Shown: in pieces, positions 60,841-64,000 of the stretch
Layout of the letters: each line of letters begins with the position of its first letter
How positions within the stretch are numbered: position 1 is the first letter of the stretch
Assembly (NCBI RefSeq): GCF_003576645.1
Contig: NC_044929.1
Coordinates: forward strand, 19,582,974 to 19,646,973
Length of the DNA: 64,000 nucleotides
Reading direction: 5' to 3'
Origin: Ipomoea triloba
Taxonomy: Eukaryota; Streptophyta; Magnoliopsida; Solanales; Convolvulaceae
Position numbers and translations under genes: made by a program
The notes under the pieces: model-generated
What the model saw: the letters and a program-made list of their open reading frames with translations, nothing else
The model's database searches: none
Told to the model about the DNA's origin: nothing

Positions 60841-62767
60841 ATTTAAAGTCGCCCTATCAGGTTGTCTTATTTTCATAGGTTGTGTATTTCTCCTATTAGC
60901 ATTGTTGGGATGTTTACAGGCACCGCCTAGTGTTGTTTCCTTGAATTGTCTATATCTTGTTTTATATTTTTGTATGTATAACCATGAATTTGGGTCTTAT
61001 ACTCTTATGTTAGTTGGTAGGCAGCCAAATTCACAAAGTTTAATTTGGATTCTCCAATTTCGACACTCCACCTAGCCTGTCTTGACTTTGTCACTATTAA
61101 AAAATTTTGGTGAAAGAGTAAATAAGAAGATATACTTTTTAAGTTTTCATAAAAAAAAAAAAAAAAAAAAGAAGAAGATGATGATGAAGAAGAAGATATA
61201 CTTTCACCATTGATTGGTACTATCTTTGTAACGAAAATTTGGTGAGAAAAGTGAATCAAGAAATATACTTTAACTATTGAAAAAACGTCAAATAGATCTC
61301 AAATTTTACTTAAAAAGTTAGGCATTTAAATTTTTTAAAGTAACAATTAAATTCATCAACATTTTATTTTGGAATAATGAATACTAAAAATCGGTTGTTG
61401 ACCCAGGACACTAAGGTTTTGCCAACTCTCATACCAGTTGCTTTTTTATCAGAAATGGAACGAGAACCCTATACTAGTGACATGCTATCGTTGGTCATCA
61501 ATCAATTTTTGAGTTTCTTTGTATCAAAACAAAATGTTGATGAGTTTAATTACCACTTTAAAAAATTTAGAGGTCTAATTGACTTTTTAAATAAAATTTG
61601 ATGGCCTATTTAATCCTTTTTCCTTAACTATTTATTGATTTTGTATTTTTGAGCTCATCAACTAATTAAGCTATATCTCAAATATTATATTGGATATGGT
61701 TGATGTTGAAAGTGGTTTTTGTGAGATACTTAGGTTTTAGATTAAAGGCCCCTTGTTTCAAAAAATAAAAAAAATTAAAGGCCCTTTGTTGCTTTTAAAG
61801 GGACCACCTTTGCCACGTGGATTGACTAAACACCTCATTGTATCTCTCTCTTCTCACTCTCTATCACCACCATCATCAAAAGGGATAAGCTTGGACCTTT
61901 TCTTCAACCATCTTGGTTTATCTTACGCATATATTTTACATCAGTTTTTGGTTATATTGCTTTCACTGTCGTTTCATTATTAGTTCTTTTTCACTTTATA
62001 ACTTTTTTTGTTTATTTATTTATTTGTGTGTCTCAATTAGTTCGTTCCTTGGATTTAATTTCTTTCTCATTTGGGTCCGAATACTATAATCTTATGTTTG
62101 TCTGTATTCCTGCATTCTCAACTTAGTAAAAAGGCCCTCTTTTTTCTTTCCTTTTATTTTTTTTTTCTCTGTGTAAAGTCTATGAATGCACAAACATGCA
62201 CACTCATTTGTGACTTTAATTTATTCCAAGAATGATGAAGAATCTCCAAGCTAGCCTATATGTTGTCAAGGCTTACTCTCCAATATAATATATAAAAAGT
62301 ATTTTAATGTATCTTTAGCATATTACTCCTAATCTTTTAATTTTATATTTCCTATAAGAGGCGACAAATATACTATGTTGTTAAGGTTTAGTGTCCCTAT
62401 GATATTATGTATAGTGAAAGATTTCGGTGTCTCTTATTACGAATATAATATTTGTAGAAATCATCATTACTCTAATTTTTTATTTTTATTTTTTTTCATA
62501 TTTTATAGGAGGCATGCTGCCAAGGCTTTACTCTTCCTCATATAACATATAGGCAAGGGAAAGATTCAAGTGTCTCTTATTGCAGATGAAAATTTTCACA
62601 AAATCATCCTTACTCCCACACTTCTAATTTTTTTATAGGAGGCCTAGCTAAGGCTTTATACTCTCGTATAATATACAGGGAAATATTTTGGTGTCACTTA
62701 TTACAGATGCAATTTTTGCAAAAATTACCCTTAGTCCCGCTCTTTGCATTTTAGTTTTTTATAATAA
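60841..62767. other. Intergenic DNA
   Basis: A short poly-A with GAA/GAT repeats lies at 61150-61198. At 62240-62730 a phrase 'ggctttactctc...atataatata...aagattt(c/t)ggtgtctcttatta(c/t)' recurs four times, about 130 bases apart: a degenerate tandem repeat. No gene. Confidence 0.45.
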
Positions 62768-62771
62768 ACAA

Positions 62772-63070
62772 GGTTGGTTCAGGTGCGGTCGTGTCAAGCA
62801 CCAGTAGGTATGCAAGAATACACCGCACCATGTTTAGAAATGCATTAGGGTGTGGTGCATTTGTGCAATTCACACTAGTGCATTTCTAACACATTGTGGT
62901 GCTTTTATGCATAACTTATGCATAACTAATGGTGTAGGACTACACGTCCTAGGGTTGTGGTGCATTTTTTCATTTCAAACTGGTGCATTTCTAAACACGT
63001 TATGGTGCATTTACGCATACATAATGGTTCAATTAGCATGGCCGCACGGGAATAGGGCACCACATTTAAA

Positions 63071-63071
<1 letters not shown>
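62772..63071. mobile_element. 'GGTTCAGGTGCGG' element ending at a (TA)n tract
   Basis: Starts 'ggttggttcaggtgcggtcgtg', contains many 'tggtgcatt' units and ends 'ggccgcacgggaatagggcacc' before (TA)n at 63073-63112. Related by its edges to 39042-39257. Confidence 0.55.

Positions 63072-63072
<1 letters not shown>

Positions 63073-63112
<40 letters not shown>
63073..63112. repeat. (TA)n microsatellite
   Basis: Uninterrupted TA run at the right edge of the previous element. Confidence 0.95.
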
Positions 63113-63116
<4 letters not shown>

Positions 63117-63809
63117 CAAGAGTCTGATGGCATTGTAATTTTTCAAAGCACAACTCAACTGATAAACCAACTCCAAATAAGTTTATAAAATTTGTTTTAA
63201 AAGCAATCGCAAGATAAGGAGTTTCGTACGAAAGACAAGTTACATCTCATTATTTATCTCTTGCAATATAATTTACCTGCTACACTAATCTACATGATAA
63301 TACTGAATAAATTCATATTTATCAACCAGAAGTCAGTCAACAAAATTAAAATACTAAATACTGCGTTTGAATGGTTGAATTGAATATGCTCTTTTTCTTC
63401 ATTTTTCTCACTTGATGTTGAACATATCACATCAATGATGGTGCCGTTTTATTTCTAAATAATTTAGCAATATTGTTGAAATTTTAAATATTGGCAGTCG
63501 CAGAGCCACAATGGCGGTAGTGGGGCAGATGCCCCCACTCCCCCTACCCTATTCCATTTATATATATATTGTATGTATAAGTTACTTGTATATACAGAGT
63601 TAAACTTATAAATATTAAATTTACATAAATATAATGATTGTAGCATATCTTGTGACAAATAAATACCCGGAGTATCGGGTTATCGATCCACAAGGAAGCG
63701 GGGCGTATCAAGCACTAGTTAATAATCAATTTTTTTGAAGCTAATTCTAATAAAAAGGGTGTTTGATTGATTGCAAATGTAATACTACATAGTAATTAAA
63801 GAGAATAAA
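63113..63809. other. AT-rich intergenic DNA
   Basis: Nothing recognised. 'gtcgcagagccacaatggcggtagtggggcagatgccccc' at 63498-63537 looks like an old repeat fragment. Confidence 0.4.
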
Positions 63810-63935
63810 GAGTCAAAGACCTTGTGGTTAAGTGGCATCTGATACTCTAATGTACACTCTCATGTGGAAGGGAGTGAGTTCGAGCCTCAGTGGAGGCATC
63901 TGCTGACTCTTACAGCTGTGACAACTCAAAAAAAT
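63810..63935 (+). mobile_element. SINE (family 1), well-preserved copy
   Basis: 'gtcaaagaccttgtggttaagtggc' (A-box region) and 'gagttcgagcctcagtggaggc' (B-box GTTCGAGCC) at about 63869. The sequence agrees closely with 6523-6600 and ends in an A-rich tail 'caaaaaaataaaac'. Confidence 0.8.
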
Positions 63936-64000
63936 AAAACGAGCAGAAAGCAAGTTGATATGCACATGAAGAACTAGGCACAATAGGTTCAAACGTTGCT

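Overview
The window is nuclear DNA of a dicot plant. It is AT-rich, with intron-split genes, (TA)n and (ATT)n tracts, and abundant transposon debris. The protein families (a WIPK/MPK3-type MAP kinase, a miR172-targeted AP2/TOE factor, a plant NOT4 RING protein) and the SINE/MITE types fit an asterid, plausibly Convolvulaceae/Solanales. That placement is inference only.

Four gene models can be supported. (1) An MPK3-like MAP kinase lies on the minus strand (2558-4614) with six exons and 365 codons, intact. (2) A CCR4-NOT subunit 4-like RING/RRM/CCCH protein lies on the plus strand (CDS 15330-23191) with twelve coding exons and 1001 codons. It has a probable 5' UTR exon at 13560-13648, a 3.2 kb TE-filled intron 7 and one GC-AG intron. 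(3) A TOE/RAP2-7-type AP2 factor lies on the minus strand (24607-28546) with ten exons, including 26, 31 and 45 bp exons, and a miR172 site in the last exon. It is convergent with NOT4. (4) A small intronless gene at 60141-60374 encodes a 77-residue basic protein of unknown function.

The rest is mobile-element territory. 6213-9301 is a tandem duplication carrying the 5' end of a hAT element; one copy holds a SINE and the other retains the empty site. 8709-11190 is a frameshifted hAT transposase, followed by a CACTA end (to 12391) and a copia 3' end with LTR (12500-13200). 29740-30180 and 30655-31380 are foldback elements with perfect 9 bp target duplications. 33763-35586 is a Pack-MULE-like element: about 160 bp inverted termini and a perfect 10 bp target duplication around a broken copy of an MCTP (C2-domain/transmembrane) gene. 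From about 35.6 kb to 60 kb there is no convincing gene, only MITEs, SINEs, microsatellites and decayed scraps.

Artefacts: a 142-base G run opens the window, and two N gaps (14198-15183, 52314-53192) are bordered on both sides by long T runs. No new gene system was found. The most informative observations are the gene-capturing MULE, the SINE with a paralogous empty site, the MITE nested in a SINE, and the GC-AG intron.
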